In this document: positions 13,589-13,646 of the stretch, one piece after another | Numbering within the stretch: position 1 is the stretch's first letter | Layout of the letters: the number at the start of each line of letters is the position of its first letter | Source of the DNA: Oscillospiraceae bacterium | GTDB taxonomy: Bacteria; Bacillota; Clostridia; Oscillospirales; Ruminococcaceae | Direction: 5' to 3' | Assembly (NCBI GenBank): GCA_016297675.1 | Contig: JAEDGE010000046.1 | Location: forward strand, 1 to 13,646 | DNA: 13,646 nt | Notes under the pieces: generated by a model | The model's input: the letters and a program-made list of their open reading frames with translations, nothing else | Database searches by the model: none | What the model was told of the DNA's origin: nothing | Made by a program: the position numbers and the translations under genes

Positions 13589-13646
13589 TGGTGCCGCTGA
13601 CCGGACTTGAACCGGTACGGATGTTACTCCGAGGGATTTTAAGTCC
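13589..13646 (-). tRNA. tRNA-Leu(UAA), 3' part, cut by the window end
   Basis: The reverse strand gives 58 nt from the anticodon stem to an encoded CCA. The anticodon loop CTTAAAA has anticodon TAA (13641-13639). A long variable arm with stem CGGA/TCCG marks a class II tRNA. The T arm is ACCGG-TTCAAGT-CCGGT, and the acceptor strand CAGCGGC is followed by discriminator A and CCA. The D arm and 5' end lie outside the window. Confidence 0.93.

Noticed and set aside
96..13646. CRISPR arrays, IS transposases, phage genes
   Set aside because: No regularly spaced repeats and no transposase- or phage-like protein were seen in either strand; the palindromic repeats are only two single copies.

Overview
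The window looks like chromosomal DNA of a low-to-moderate GC Gram-positive anaerobe of the Clostridia, most like Ruminococcus/Oscillospiraceae. This rests on strong AGGAGG-type ribosome binding sites, sigma-A-like promoters, very AT-rich intergenic DNA, an encoded CCA end on a tRNA-Leu, and protein sequences of Firmicutes flavour. The species assignment is inference; no marker gene for naming is present.

Left part (1-3030), plus strand: an FtsH-type membrane AAA+ zinc protease overlaps by 4 nt a small DUF2185 (Imm33-like) protein. A possible coding remnant and a bidirectional terminator follow. A lone CopZ-like copper chaperone lies on the minus strand with its own promoter and a 14-bp perfect palindrome at the -10 region. 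A palindromic repeat sits at both ends of this part (about 11-58 and 3029-3077), each time directly after the T-run of a (probable) terminator, and each copy carries promoter-like boxes on its right edge.

Main part (3094-13214), minus strand: thirteen tightly packed genes that look like one operon, from a promoter at 13319-13347 to a terminator at 2986-3023. In transcription order: FabD-like acyltransferase, acyl carrier protein 1, crotonase A, hotdog thioesterase, degenerate crotonase, crotonase B, 3-hydroxyacyl-CoA dehydrogenase, FabF-like ketosynthase, MIF-type tautomerase, FrsA/Ayg1-like alpha/beta hydrolase with a cysteine nucleophile, acyl-AMP ligase, acyl carrier protein 2, and type II thioesterase. 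This reads as a dissociated polyketide/fatty-acid-like biosynthetic cluster. In it the usual SDR ketoreductase and hotdog dehydratase are replaced by beta-oxidation-type enzymes (dehydrogenase plus crotonases) run in the reductive direction. A tautomerase and a possible C-C hydrolase or cyclase are added.

A working model (inference): the ligase activates a starter acid and loads it on an ACP, the acyltransferase supplies the extender, and the single ketosynthase condenses them. The dehydrogenase and crotonases process the beta-carbon, the tautomerase and alpha/beta hydrolase reshape the chain, and the thioesterases release or proofread it. I do not recognise the product or a described cluster of this layout. 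No regulator or transporter gene for it lies in the window.

Right edge (13325-13646): about 220 nt of extremely AT-rich DNA without a gene, then a bidirectional terminator and the 3' part of a tRNA-Leu(UAA) on the minus strand, cut by the window end.
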